A DNA stretch of 64,000 nt from Eudorina sp. 2006-703-Eu-15 (GCA_003117195.1 BDSI01000002.1:1699328-1763327), one strand, 5' to 3'; shown: positions 1-11,647, numbered from the stretch's first letter. Notes: generated from the letters alone by a model not told the origin. Translations and numbers: made by a program.

Positions 1-3000
1 AGTGGTCCGCATAGTCATACCACAGCCCTGGGATGGCGGGTGTGGCTATGCGGCTCGGCGGCGGGCCGTCCTGGGGCTAAGTTGCATCCCAGCAGGGGGG
101 CATGGGAACAGGCTGGGCCGTGCGATGTGCCCCAAGGCCCGCCCCTTCGCCGTGTCTGATCAGATCTCCGTTCTGACACGTCCCAGTGGTCCGCATAGTC
201 ATACCACAGCCCTGGGATGGCGGGTGTGGCTATGCGGCTCGGCGGCGGGCCGTCCTGGGGCTAAGTTGCATCCCAGCGGGGGGTCATGGGAACAGGCTTG
301 GCCGTGCGATGTGCCCCAAGGCCCGCCCCTTCGCCGTGTCTGATCAGATCTCCGTTCTGACACGTCCCAGTGGTCCGCATAGTCATACCACAGCCCTGGG
401 ATGGCGGGTGTGGCTATGCGGCTCGGCGGCGGGCCGTCCTGGGGCTAAGTTGCATCCCAGCAGGGGGGCATGGGAACAGGCTGGGCCGTGCGATGTGCCC
501 CAAGGCCCGCCCCATCGCCGTGTCTGATCAGATCTCCGTTCTGACACGTCCCAGTGGTCCGCATAGTCATACCACAGCCCTGGGATGGCGGGTGTGGCTA
601 TGCGGCTCGGCGGCGGGCCGTCCTGGGGCTAAGTTGCATCCCAGCAGGGGGGCATGGGAACAGGCTGGGCCGTGCGATGTGCCCCAAGGCCCGCCCCTTC
701 GCCGTGTCTGATCAGATCTCCATTCTGGCACGTCCCAGTGGTCCGCATAGTCATACCACAGCCCTGGGATGGCGGGTGTGGCTATGCGGCTCGGCGGCGG
801 GCCGTCCTGGGGCTAAGTTGCATCCCAGCGGGGGGCATGGGAACAGGCTGGGCCGTGCGATGTGCCCCAAGGCCCGCCCCTTCGCCGTGTCTGATCAGAT
901 CTCCGTTCTGACACGTCCCAGTGGTCCGCATAGTCATACCACAGCCCTGGGATGGCGGGTGTGGCTATGCGGCTCGGCGGCGGGCCGTCCTGGGGCTAAG
1001 TTGCATCCCAGCGGGGGGCATGGGAACAGGCTGGGCCGTGCGATGTGCCCCAAGGCCCGCCCCATCGCCGTGTCTGATCAGATTTCCGTTCTGACACGTC
1101 CCAGTGGTCCGCATAGTCATACCACAGCCCTGGGATGGCGGGTGTGGCTATGCGGCTCGGCGGCGGGCCGTCCTGGGGCTAAGTTGCATCCCAGCGGGGG
1201 GCATGGGAACAGGCTGGGCCGTGCGATGTGCCCCAAGGCCCGCCCCATCGCCGTGTCTGATCAGATTTCCGTTCTGACACGTCCCAGTGGTCCGCATAGT
1301 CATACCACAGCCCTGGGATGGCGGGTGTGGCTATGCGGCTCGGCGGCGGGCCGTCCTGGGGCTAAGTTGCATCCCAGCAGGGGGGCATGGGAACAGGCTG
1401 GGCCGTGCGATGTGCCCCAAGGCCCGCCCCTTCGCCGTGTCTGATCAGATCTCCGTTCTGACACGTCCCAGTGGTCCGCATAGTCATACCACAGCCCTGG
1501 GATGGCGGGTGTGGCTATGCGGCTCGGCGGCGGGCCGTCCTGGGGCTAAGTTGCATCCCAGCGGGGGGCATGGGAACAGGCTGGGCCGTGCGATGTGCCC
1601 CAAGGCCCGCCCCATCGCCGTGTCTGATCAGATTTCCGTTCTGACACGTCCCAGTGGTCCGCATAGTCATACCACAGCCCTGGGATGGCGGGTGTGGCTA
1701 TGCGGCTCGGCGGCGGGCCGTCCTGGGGCTAAGTTGCATCCCAGCGGGGGGCATGGGAACAGGCTGGGCCGTGCGATGTGCCCCAAGGCCCGCCCCATCG
1801 CCGTGTCTGATCAGATTTCCGTTCTGACACGTCCCAGTGGTCCGCATAGTCATACCACAGCCCTGGGATGGCGGGTGTGGCTATGCGGCTCGGCGGCGGG
1901 CCGTCCTGGGGCTAAGTTGCATCCCAGCGGGGGGCATGGGAACAGGCTGGGCCGTGCGATGTGCCCCAAGGCCCGCCCCATCGCCGTGTCTGATCAGATT
2001 TCCGTTCTGACACGTCCCAGTGGTCCGCATAGTCATACCACAGCCCTGGGATGGCGGGTGTGGCTATGCGGCTCGGCGGCGGGCCGTCCTGGGGCTAAGT
2101 TGCATCCCAGCGGGGGGCATGGGAACAGGCTGGGCCGTGCGATGTGCCCCAAGGCCCGCCCCATCGCCGTGTCTGATCAGATTTCCGTTCTGACACGTCC
2201 CAGTGGTCCGCATAGTCATACCACAGCCCTGGGATGGCGGGTGTGGCTATGCGGCTCGGCGGCGGGCCGTCCTGGGGCTAAGTTGCATCCCAGCAGGGGG
2301 GCATGGGAACAGGCTGGGCCGTGCGATGTGCCCCAAGGCCCGCCCCTTCGCCGTGTCTGATCAGATCTCCGTTCTGACACGTCCCAGTGGTCCGCATAGT
2401 CATACCACAGCCCTGGGATGGCGGGTGTGGCTATGCGGCTCGGCGGCGGGCCGTCCTGGGGCTAAGTTGCATCCCAGCGGGGGGCATGGGAACAGGCTGG
2501 GCCGTGCGATGTGCCCCAAGGCCCGCCCCATCGCCGTGTCTGATCAGATTTCCGTTCTGACACGTCCCAGTGGTCCGCATAGTCATACCACAGCCCTGGG
2601 ATGGCGGGTGTGGCTATGCGGCTCGGCGGCGGGCCGTCCTGGGGCTAAGTTGCATCCCAGCGGGGGGCATGGGAACAGGCTGGGCCGTGCGATGTGCCCC
2701 AAGGCCCGCCCCATCGCCGTGTCTGATCAGATTTCCGTTCTGACACGTCCCAGTGGTCCGCATAGTCATACCACAGCCCTGGGATGGCGGGTGTGGCTAT
2801 GCGGCTCGGCGGCGGGCCGTCCTGGGGCTAAGTTGCATCCCAGCAGGGGGGCATGGGAACAGGCTGGGCCGTGCGATGTGCCCCAAGGCCCGCCCCTTCG
2901 CCGTGTCTGATCAGATCTCCGTTCTGACACGTCCCAGTGGTCCGCATAGTCATACCACAGCCCTGGGATGGCGGGTGTGGCTATGCGGCTCGGCGGCGGG

Positions 3001-6000
3001 CCGTCCTGGGGCTAAGTTGCATCCCAGCGGGGGGCATGGGAACAGGCTGGGCCGTGCGATGTGCCCCAAGGCCCGCCCCATCGCCGTGTCTGATCAGATT
3101 TCCGTTCTGACACGTCCCAGTGGTCCGCATAGTCATACCACAGCCCTGGGATGGCGGGTGTGGCTATGCGGCTCGGCGGCGGGCCGTCCTGGGGCTAAGT
3201 TGCATCCCAGCGGGGGGCATGGGAACAGGCTGGGCCGTGCGATGTGCCCCAAGGCCCGCCCCATCGCCGTGTCTGATCAGATTTCCGTTCTGACACGTCC
3301 CAGTGGTCCGCATAGTCATACCACAGCCCTGGGATGGCGGGTGTGGCTATGCGGCTCGGCGGCGGGCCGTCCTGGGGCTAAGTTGCATCCCAGCAGGGGG
3401 GCATGGGAACAGGCTGGGCCGTGCGATGTGCCCCAAGGCCCGCCCCATCGCCGTGTCTGATCAGATTTCCGTTCTGACACGTCCCAGTGGTCCGCATAGT
3501 CATACCACAGCCCTGGGATGGCGGGTGTGGCTATGCGGCTCGGCGGCGGGCCGTCCTGGGGCTAAGTTGCATCCCAGCGGGGGGCATGGGAACAGGCTGG
3601 GCCGTGCGATGTGCCCCAAGGCCCGCCCCATCGCCGTGTCTGATCAGATTTCCGTTCTGACACGTCCCAGTGGTCCGCATAGTCATACCACAGCCCTGGG
3701 ATGGCGGGTGTGGCTATGCGGCTCGGCGGCGGGCCGTCCTGGGGCTAAGTTGCATCCCAGCAGGGGGGCATGGGAACAGGCTGGGCCGTGCGATGTGCCC
3801 CAAGGCCCGCCCCTTCGCCGTGTCTGATCAGATCTCCGTTCTGACACGTCCCAGTGGTCCGCATAGTCATACCACAGCCCTGGGATGGCGGGTGTGGCTA
3901 TGCGGCTCGGCGGCGGGCCGTCCTGGGGCTAAGTTGCATCCCAGCGGGGGGCATGGGAACAGGCTGGGCCGTGCGATGTGCCCCAAGGCCCGCCCCATCG
4001 CCGTGTCTGATCAGATTTCCGTTCTGACACGTCCCAGTGGTCCGCATAGTCATACCACAGCCCTGGGATGGCGGGTGTGGCTATGCGGCTCGGCGGCGGG
4101 CCGTCCTGGGGCTAAGTTGCATCCCAGCGGGGGGCATGGGAACAGGCTGGGCCGTGCGATGTGCCCCAAGGCCCGCCCCATCGCCGTGTCTGATCAGATT
4201 TCCGTTCTGACACGTCCCAGTGGTCCGCATAGTCATACCACAGCCCTGGGATGGCGGGTGTGGCTATGCGGCTCGGCGGCGGGCCGTCCTGGGGCTAAGT
4301 TGCATCCCAGCAGGGGGGCATGGGAACAGGCTGGGCCGTGCGATGTGCCCCAAGGCCCGCCCCTTCGCCGTGTCTGATCAGATCTCCGTTCTGACACGTC
4401 CCAGTGGTCCGCATAGTCATACCACAGCCCTGGGATGGCGGGTGTGGCTATGCGGCTCGGCGGCGGGCCGTCCTGGGGCTAAGTTGCATCCCAGCAGGGG
4501 GGTCATGGGAACAGGCTGGGCCGTGCGATGTGCCCCAAGGCCCGCCCCTTCGCCGTGTCTGATCAGATCTCCGTTCTGACACGTCCCAGTGGTCCGCATA
4601 GTCATACCACAGCCCTGGGATGGCGGGTGTGGCTATGCGGCTCGGCGGCGGGCCGTCCTGGGGCTAAGTTGCATCCCAGCAGGGGGGCATGGGAACAGGC
4701 TGGGCCGTGCGATGTGCCCCAAGGCCCGCCCCATCGCCGTGTCTGATCAGATCTCCGTTCTGACACGTCCCAGTGGTCCGCATAGTCATACCACAGCCCT
4801 GGGATGGCGGGTGTGGCTATGCGGCTCGGCGGCGGGCCGTCCTGGGGCTAAGTTGCATCCCAGCAGGGGGGCATGGGAACAGGCTGGGCCGTGCGATGTG
4901 CCCCAAGGCCCGCCCCTTCGCCGTGTCTGATCAGATCTCCATTCTGGCACGTCCCAGTGGTCCGCATAGTCATACCACAGCCCTGGGATGGCGGGTGTGG
5001 CTATGCGGCTCGGCGGCGGGCCGTCCTGGGGCTAAGTTGCATCCCAGCGGGGGGGCATGGGAACAGGCTGGGCCGTGCGATGTGCCCCAAGGCCCGCCCC
5101 TTCGCCGTGTCTGATCAGATCTCCGTTCTGACACGTCCCAGTGGTCCGCATAGTCATACCACAGCCCTGGGATGGCGGGTGTGGCTATGCGGCTCGGCGG
5201 CGGGCCGCCCTGGGGCTAAGTTGCATCCCAGCGGGGGGCATGGGAACAGGCTGGGCCGTGCGATGTGCCCCAAGGCCCGCCCCATCGCCGTGTCTGATCA
5301 GATTTCCGTTCTGACACGTCCCAGTGGTCCGCATAGTCATACCACAGCCCTGGGATGGCGGGTGTGGCTATGCGGCTCGGCGGCGGGCCGTCCTGGGGCT
5401 AAGTTGCATCCCAGCGGGGGGGCATGGGAACAGGCTGGGCCGTGCGATGTGCCCCAAGGCCCGCCCCATCGCCGTGTCTGATCAGATTTCCGTTCTGACA
5501 CGTCCCAGTGGTCCGCATAGTCATACCACAGCCCTGGGATGGCGGGTGTGGCTATGCGGCTCGGCGGCGGGCCGTCCTGGGCTAAGTTGCATCCCAGCAG
5601 GGGGGCATGGGAACAGGCTGGGCCGTGCGATGTGCCCCAAGGCCCGCCCCTTCGCCGTGTCTGATCAGATCTCCGTTCTGACACGTCCCAGTGGTCCGCA
5701 TAGTCATACCACAGCCCTGGGATGGCGGGTGTGGCTATGCGGCTCGGCGGCGGGCCGTCCTGGGGCTAAGTTGCATCCCAGCGGGGGGGCATGGGAACAG
5801 GCTGGGCCGTGCGATGTGCCCCAAGGCCCGCCCCATCGCCGTGTCTGATCAGATTTCCGTTCTGACACGTCCCAGTGGTCCGCATAGTCATACCACAGCC
5901 CTGGGATGGCGGGTGTGGCTATGCGGCTCGGCGGCGGGCCGTCCTGGGGCTAAGTTGCATCCCAGCGGGGGGGCATGGGAACAGGCTGGGCCGTGCGATG

Positions 6001-7848
6001 TGCCCCAAGGCCCGCCCCATCGCCGTGTCTGATCAGATTTCCGTTCTGACACGTCCCAGTGGTCCGCATAGTCATACCACAGCCCTGGGATGGCGGGTGT
6101 GGCTATGCGGCTCGGCGGCGGGCCGTCCTGGGGCTAAGTTGCATCCCAGCAGGGGGCATGGGAACAGGCTGGGCCGTGCGATGTGCCCCAAGGCCCGCCC
6201 CTTCGCCGTGTCTGATCAGATCTCCGTTCTGACACGTCCCAGTGGTCCGCATAGTCATACCACAGCCCTGGGATGGCGGGTGTGGCTATGCGGCTCGGCG
6301 GCGGGCCGTCCTGGGGCTAAGTTGCATCCCAGCGGGGGGTCATGGGAACAGGCTGGGCCGTGCGATGTGCCCCAAGGCCCGCCCCATCGCCGTGTCTGAT
6401 CAGATCTCCGTTCTGACACGTCCCAGTGGTCCGCATAGTCATACCACAGCCCTGGGATGGCGGGTGTGGCTATGCGGCTCGGCGGCGGGCCGTCCTGGGG
6501 CTAAGTTGCATCCCAGCAGGGGGGCATGGGAACAGGCTGGGCCGTGCGATGTGCCCCAAGGCCCGCCCCTTCGCCGTGTCTGATCAGATCTCCGTTCTGA
6601 CACGTCCCAGTGGTCCGCATAGTCATACCACAGCCCTGGGATGGCGGGTGTGGCTATGCGGCTCGGCGGCGGGCCGTCCTGGGGCTAAGTTGCATCCCAG
6701 CGGGGGGCATGGGAACAGGCTGGGCCGTGCGATGTGCCCCAAGGCCCGCCCCATCGCCGTGTCTGATCAGATTTCCGTTCTGACACGTCCCAGTGGTCCG
6801 CATAGTCATACCACAGCCCTGGGATGGCGGGTGTGGCTATGCGGCTCGGCGGCGGGCCGTCCTGGGGCTAAGTTGCATCCCAGCAGGGGGGCATGGGAAC
6901 AGGCTGGGCCGTGCGATGTGCCCAAGGCCCGCCCCATCGCCGTGTCTGATCAGATTTCCGTTCTGACACGTCCCAGTGGTCCGCATAGTCATACCACAGC
7001 CCTGGGATGGCGGGTGTGGCTATGCGGCTCGGCGGCGGGCCGTCCTGGGGCTAAGTTGCATCCCAGCAGGGGGGCATGGGAACAGGCTGGGCCGTGCGAT
7101 GTGCCCCAAGGCCCGCCCCTTCGCCGTGTCTGATCAGATCTCCGTTCTGACACGTCCCAGTGGTCCGCATAGTCATACCACAGCCCTGGGATGGCGGGTG
7201 TGGCTATGCGGCTCGGCGGCGGGCCGTCCTGGGGCTAAGTTGCATCCCAGCGGGGGGTCATGGGAACAGGCTGGGCCGTGCGATGTGCCCCAAGGCCCGC
7301 CCCTTCGCCGTGTCTGATCAGATCTCCGTTCTGACACGTCCCAGTGGTCCGCATAGTCATACCACAGCCCTGGGATGGCGGGTGTGGCTATGCGGCTCGG
7401 CGGCGGGCCGTCCTGGGGCTAAGTTGCATCCCAGCAGGGGGCATGGGAACAGGCTGGGCCGTGCGATGTGCCCCAAGGCCCGCCCCTTCGCCGTGTCTGA
7501 TCAGATCTCCGTTCTGACACGTCCCAGTGGTCCGCATAGTCATACCACAGCCCTGGGATGGCGGGTGTGGCTATGCGGCTCGGCGGCGGGCCGTCCTGGG
7601 GCTAAGTTGCATCCCAGCGGGGGGGCATGGGAACAGGCTGGGCCGTGCGATGCGCCCCAAGGCCCGCCCCATCGCCGTGTCTGATCAGATCTCCGTTCTG
7701 ACACGTCCCAGTGGTCCGCATAGTCATACCACAGCCCTGGGATGGCGGGTGTGGCTATGCGGCTCGGCGGCGGGCCGTCCTGGGGCTAAGTTGCATCCCA
7801 GCAGGGGGGCATGGGAACAGGCTGGGCCGTGCGATGCGCCCCAAGGCC
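1..7848. repeat. Satellite array, 183/184-bp unit, about 42.7 copies
   Basis: The unit begins AGTGGTCCGCATAGTC and recurs head to tail. I counted 42 complete copies plus a 43rd broken off near 7848. Units are 183 or 184 bp depending mainly on the G run after CATCCCAGC, with a few single-base indels (5581, 6921). Two main variants exist. Type A has CAGCAGGGGGG, CCTTCG and AGATCTCC. Type B has CAGCGGGGGG, CCATCG and AGATTTCC. Long open frames across the array are artefacts: the 183-bp units are a multiple of three and happen to lack stops, and each 184-bp unit shifts the frame. The array is cut by the window's left edge, so its true length is unknown. I recall a catalogued satellite of about 184 bp in C. 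reinhardtii, but could not compare it here. Confidence 0.97.
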
Positions 7849-8360
7849 GCGCCGGTCCTGAGCAAGGGCTGCGAACGCCAGGTGTACGGCAGGGTCCCAG
7901 GGCTCCCGCGCCGGGGTCGCCTGGGCGCGGCTAGGGACTGCACGGCTGCGCAGGGGCGAGGGAGCGCATTTGCGCCTGTTGCCGGGCCCGAGCGGCGCGT
8001 CGGGGGCCTAGATCGCGGCCGCGACACCCTGAGCACGGGTCACGCACGGCCCCTTGCTCAGGCCGCTGCATGGTCGGGTTGTTTTTCCCACCCTTGTGTC
8101 CTTTTGTGCCCCAAACATCCACAATAATATAAAATTGAATTTAATATTCATTTGCACTTGTGCTGTCTCAAAATGAAGAATATTTGTGTACCCTTGCTCG
8201 AGCAAGGGGTAAGCCACGGTGCACCGTACATTATTTTTACCCTTGCTCGAGCACGGGTCACGTACGGGTCACCGTGCTTACCGATGCCTCCACCCGCCCG
8301 GCATGGCATTATTGTGAGGGGTGCGTGCGTGGCTGCTGGGTGCTGTGGTAGGTGCGTCTG
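7849..8360. repeat. Satellite flank with repeated TTGCTCGAGCA palindromes
   Basis: Just past the array a short motif recurs. There is a perfect 18-bp palindrome CCCTTGCTCGAGCAAGGG at 8191-8208, a diverged copy CCCTTGCTCGAGCACGGG at 8240-8257, a half copy GAGCACGGGTCACG near 8032, CCCCTTGCTCAG near 8051, and GAGCAAGGG near 7860. The stretch between them includes an A/T-rich piece (8120-8180) unlike the GC-rich surroundings. This could be the end of a small inverted-repeat transposon or boundary debris of the satellite. No coding sequence is supported. Confidence 0.6.
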
Positions 8361-9762
8361 CGGGTACGGCGGTGTACGTGTTATTATGCATGTGTCGATG
8401 CATGCATGTACGAGTATTACTCACGCTGCGCGATGTTCGGTTGGATTGAGGGTTTGAGGACACATCTTTCTGACGTATGTACTGCGAAGTGCGCGGGGCG
8501 CGATTGTAACACGAGGCTTCGCACTGTACACAATACCATTACCTAACTGTGTAATTCCTACCTTCCGGTGTACTTCAGTTACACCTGTATTGCCAAGCGT
8601 ACTGCCAGTACCTCTCGGCGTACCTCCCTGGAGACGCTCCGACACATCCACACTACTAAGTCCCTACCGTCAGCCATTCTCGGTATCTTTTGATACCACC
8701 TTTCAGGACTCGGGTAGTTGCTGACTGTCGGGCGTTCCCGACCTTCAGTTCTTAGTACTCATTGTTAGAACGCGTCTTACAGTGCTGCGAATTGAATCGA
8801 ACTAGTTCGCGCCTCTATCTTACGTTCATTTGATCCCTTCTTTTAACTTTTAACTTAAGTCTCAATGGAGCTGGCGCCGACGCAAGCCAACTCGGACGTC
8901 ATCAGTTTTTTCTGATATCTCCGTTCGCTCTCGACGAGGCGCGCCGAATTGTTTCTGCGTAACTTATCGTCAGTATCGCCTAGCATCTTACAGTTCTGTT
9001 GGCGCCGGCGGCACAAGCCCCGGGACAGCCATCCGGCCGCACCTCGCCCAGCAGCTCTAAACCAAACGATCAAGCTAACGGGCTTTCGAACAATCAAAAT
9101 ATCGCATCTTAAAATAACGTGCAAATTCCATTTAGCGGTTCGCCGGACTCGGCAACTTTCACCAACACTCATCCGGCCGCACCGACCCCTCGCACAACCT
9201 GCGCTATTCCAAACGCACACTCGGAGCATGGTCTCCGGCCGGCATCCATGACCGCGCCTCAGGACTTAACTGTGTCTCTCGACACAAAGTCTTTTCGCCC
9301 CAGCAGCGATTGGCGTGTTGAGTTTGAAAGCATCCTGGTAGGCAGCAACGGGTCGCCAGGCACACTTGATGCTGCCTGTAACAATGAAGGTACCAATGCT
9401 CGCTGTGCACATATGCGTCCCCCACACGCTTATACTTTAAACACAATCTCACAGGACTGCACGTCTGGGCTAATGCACCATACAGCCAGCTCTGTTATTG
9501 GATTCTGCATTACAGACGCTGCAAAACCCTTAGTCCGTTCGAAAAGCACGCAAACATTCCAGGTGGGGAGGCAAACGCGGGTGTGGCCGCAATGCAAGCC
9601 ATCTGCGCCCCATTGGCACACCACACCACGCCAGGAATAATGGGCGTTCGACGGGCCATAAAAAAAATGCCCCGGGCATGCTCTTCGTGGTAAGAGAGGT
9701 ACAGAACGATACCCATCCACCTACCCAATCCGCCAATCCACCGGGGCCATATATACATCGCC
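8361..9762. other. Non-coding, retroelement-like stretch upstream of the TRIM
   Basis: This region is clearly lower in GC than the rest. A TGTAACACGAGG string at 8505 resembles the start of an LTR, and an ATG at 8864 opens a short frame that soon stops. A plus-strand open frame of about 170 codons ending near 9640 has no motif I recognise. It may be the decayed 5' part (LTR and gag) of the gypsy element whose pol remnant lies at 10.2-11.6 kb, but I see no matching 3' LTR. Treat it as unassigned. Confidence 0.35.
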
Positions 9763-9868
9763 TGTAGCAGGACAGCCAGCCCTGCTTACAGGCCGGACCG
9801 CAAAGAAAAAATAGCCCAAGAATGGGGTTCCAGACATCTCAAGTAAGCCTTTGTGTCGCGCTGCTACA
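9763..9868 (+). repeat. 5' LTR of the TRIM
   Basis: 106 bp, TGTAGCAG...CTGCTACA. It differs from the 3' copy only by A versus C within the A-rich run near 9810 and A versus G near the end (CATCTCAAG versus CATCTCGAG). Confidence 0.9.
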
Positions 9869-9869
9869 C

Positions 9870-9882
9870 TGGTATCGAGACC
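9870..9882 (+). promoter_or_regulatory. Putative primer-binding site of the TRIM
   Basis: TGGTATCGAGACC starts two bases after the LTR end. TGGTATC is the usual start of primer-binding sites for initiator-Met tRNA, but the following bases differ from the common plant form, so the primer tRNA is uncertain. Confidence 0.55.
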
Positions 9883-9895
9883 TAGATTGGCCGAC

Positions 9896-9923
9896 GCGGC
9901 GGGGTTCGAATCCCACCGGCGGC
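9896..9923 (+). promoter_or_regulatory. tRNA T-arm / RNA polymerase III B-box-like sequence inside the TRIM
   Basis: GGGGTTCGAATCCC at 9901-9914 contains a full match to the B-box core GGTTCGANNCC. It is followed by ACCGGCGGCA, which reads like the 3' acceptor strand and discriminator of a tRNA with a GCCGCCG-type 5' end. No 5' half of a tRNA (acceptor, D-arm) is present upstream, so this is a tRNA 3'-half-like fragment and not a functional tRNA gene. Confidence 0.6.
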
Positions 9924-10083
9924 AACGGTCCTGGGCGCGTGCACATTGTTGAGGGGACAGTCAACCCGTGTTAGGGTTGAGGCGATCCCCGTGTCTGGAA
10001 CCCTCCCCGAGATATTACCCGGAGTTCCAAGACCCCAAGTCCAAGTTCGATCGAGGACGGTCGATTCCCCGAGTGTGGGAAGG

Positions 10084-10189
10084 TGTAGCAGGACAGCCAG
10101 CCCTGCTTACAGGCCGGACCGCAAAGAACAAATAGCCCAAGAATGGGGTTCCAGACATCTCGAGTAAGCCTTTGTGTCGCGCTGCTACA
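10084..10189 (+). repeat. 3' LTR of the TRIM
   Basis: 106 bp, 104 of 106 bases identical to the left copy. Followed at once by the TCGCC duplication of the target site. Confidence 0.9.
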
Positions 10190-10227
10190 TCGCCCCTCCC
10201 CAAGTTCCGACTTCACCTCACTTGTGT

Positions 10228-11647
10228 ATGGCACCAGCCACAGAGCCCACCGAGCCCACCGTACAACTACCTCATTCCGATCTCATTCCAGCAGCCCAAG
10301 ACACGGATTTAGTGAAAGAATACCAAGCGGTTTTTGAGCCCATCAGCGGCGTCACACCGTCGACACGGAGCCTAATGCTAAACCTGTTTCCTCCCGAATG
10401 TACAGGCTATCTCCTCAGGAAACAACTGAAATTCCAAAACAAATTGAGCAATTACTCAAACTCGGCCTTATGCAGCCTTCGTCCTCGCCTTGGAGAGCAC
10501 CGGTCCTCTTCGCCGCAAAGAAAGATGGCGGTCTGCGAATGTGCACTGACTATCGACACTTAAATAAAGTCACAATTAAAAATCGCTACCCTAAATATAT
10601 TGAACGCAGAGGATCTTTTCGATGCCCTGCAAGGTTCGACGGTCGTCTCATCGATCGACCTACCGCCGTCGGGTTATCATCAAATTAAAATCAATAGAAG
10701 ATAGGCACAAAACCGCCTTTCGCACACCATTTGGGCACTACGAATTCCTCGTCCTAAGTAAGGGCCTCGCGAACGCACCACCGACTTTTCAAGCAGTAAT
10801 GAACTCAGTGTTCCAACCGTACATTGACAAATTTGTCCTTGATTGCATACCTGGACGACATCATCGTCTTCAGTAAATCGTCGACGGAACATTTACAGCA
10901 CCCCCGACTCGTGCTCGACACCCTAAAACGGGAAAATTACAAATGAATTTATCCAAATGTGAATCAATTGTCAGAAATTGAAGTTCCTCGGCATGGTTGT
11001 CAGTCGTAACGGCTTGAAAGTCGATGACTCAAAAGTGAAGGTCGTACGCAAATGGCCAACACCACACGATGTTTCCAGCTTACGAGGATTTCTTGGATTA
11101 TCAAATAATTTCCGCAAATTATACAAGGCTATTCCTCGTTTGTAGCACCCCGGGCCCTTACTAAGTTAACGGGCAACCCCGTACAATTCACGTGGGAAGC
11201 TGAACAACAGCTCGCGTTTGATGGGGTTAAAGATGCGCTTACAAACGCGCCAATTTTAGCATTCCCGGACGTCACGAAACCCTTCGAGGTTATCAGCGAC
11301 GCATACACCCTTGCCAGGCACGGGAGCAGTTCTCATCCAAGGAGGACGCCCTGTCGCCTACACTAGCGCTAAATTCTCCCAAGCAGAGAGAAGCGAGACC
11401 ACTACTGAACAGAAACTCCTTGGCGTAATCCAAGCCCTTAAGCAATGACGTTGCTATCTGGAAGGCCTACCTACTACATTAATAACCGACCATAACCCTA
11501 ACACCTTCCTGGATTCCCAGAAAAGCCTGTCGAAAATCTCTCGCCGTCAGATTCGTTGGCTCGCGTATCTGCAGTGCTTCATCTGCACATGGGAATACCG
11601 TCAAGGAAGCCAGCCAACAGTAGTGTGTGTGCTTGTCTTTTGTGCGT
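10228..11647 (+). pseudogene. Degenerate Ty3/gypsy pol (reverse transcriptase and RNase H)
   Basis: Several short frames read in order as a Ty3/gypsy polymerase. They give the pre-RT segment ([19 protein letters not shown], near 10400), the fingers motif ([19 protein letters not shown], then [15 protein letters not shown]), the IDLPSGYHQI region near 10660, [23 protein letters not shown], and the catalytic [10 protein letters not shown] box near 10855. After these come the thumb (GLKVDDSKVKVVRKWPTP, LRGFLGLSNNFRK) and an RNase H remnant (VISDAY; LITDHNPNTFLDSQ; RQIRWLAYLQ). At least four frameshifts and several stops break it, so it is dead. Protease, integrase and matching LTRs are not visible, so it is also truncated, ending near the point where the chromodomain/integrase part should start. 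Confidence 0.9.

Larger units (their letters stand above)
9763..10189 (+). mobile_element. TRIM: terminal-repeat retrotransposon in miniature
   Basis: Two 106-bp direct repeats (9763-9868 and 10084-10189) flank a 215-bp interior. Each repeat begins TGTAGCAG and ends CTGCTACA, the TG...CA form of LTRs. They differ at only two positions, so insertion is fairly recent. The element is bounded by a perfect 5-bp target-site duplication TCGCC (9758-9762 and 10190-10194). One base after the left LTR is TGGTATCGAGACC, a plausible tRNA primer-binding site. A purine-rich GAGTGTGGGAAGG lies directly before the right LTR. The interior has no coding capacity, so the element must be mobilised in trans. It sits in, or directly next to, an older gypsy remnant. 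Confidence 0.9.

Noticed and set aside
2..7934. Long open frames in the first 8 kb (MVRIVIPQPWDGGCGYA...)
   Set aside because: They are produced by a satellite whose 183-bp unit is a multiple of three and lacks a stop in one frame. They break at every 184-bp unit and have no protein-like features.
7849..8360. CRISPR-like array near the satellite
   Set aside because: The satellite units are contiguous, with no spacers of constant length, and the genome is eukaryotic.
8864..9643. A gag gene for the gypsy element
   Set aside because: No zinc-knuckle (CX2CX4HX4C) or capsid motif is visible, and the frame from the ATG stops after a few codons.
9869..9930. A functional tRNA gene
   Set aside because: Only the T-loop and 3' acceptor-like part are present. 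No D-arm, anticodon arm or 5' acceptor strand can be paired, and the T-stem would have mismatches.
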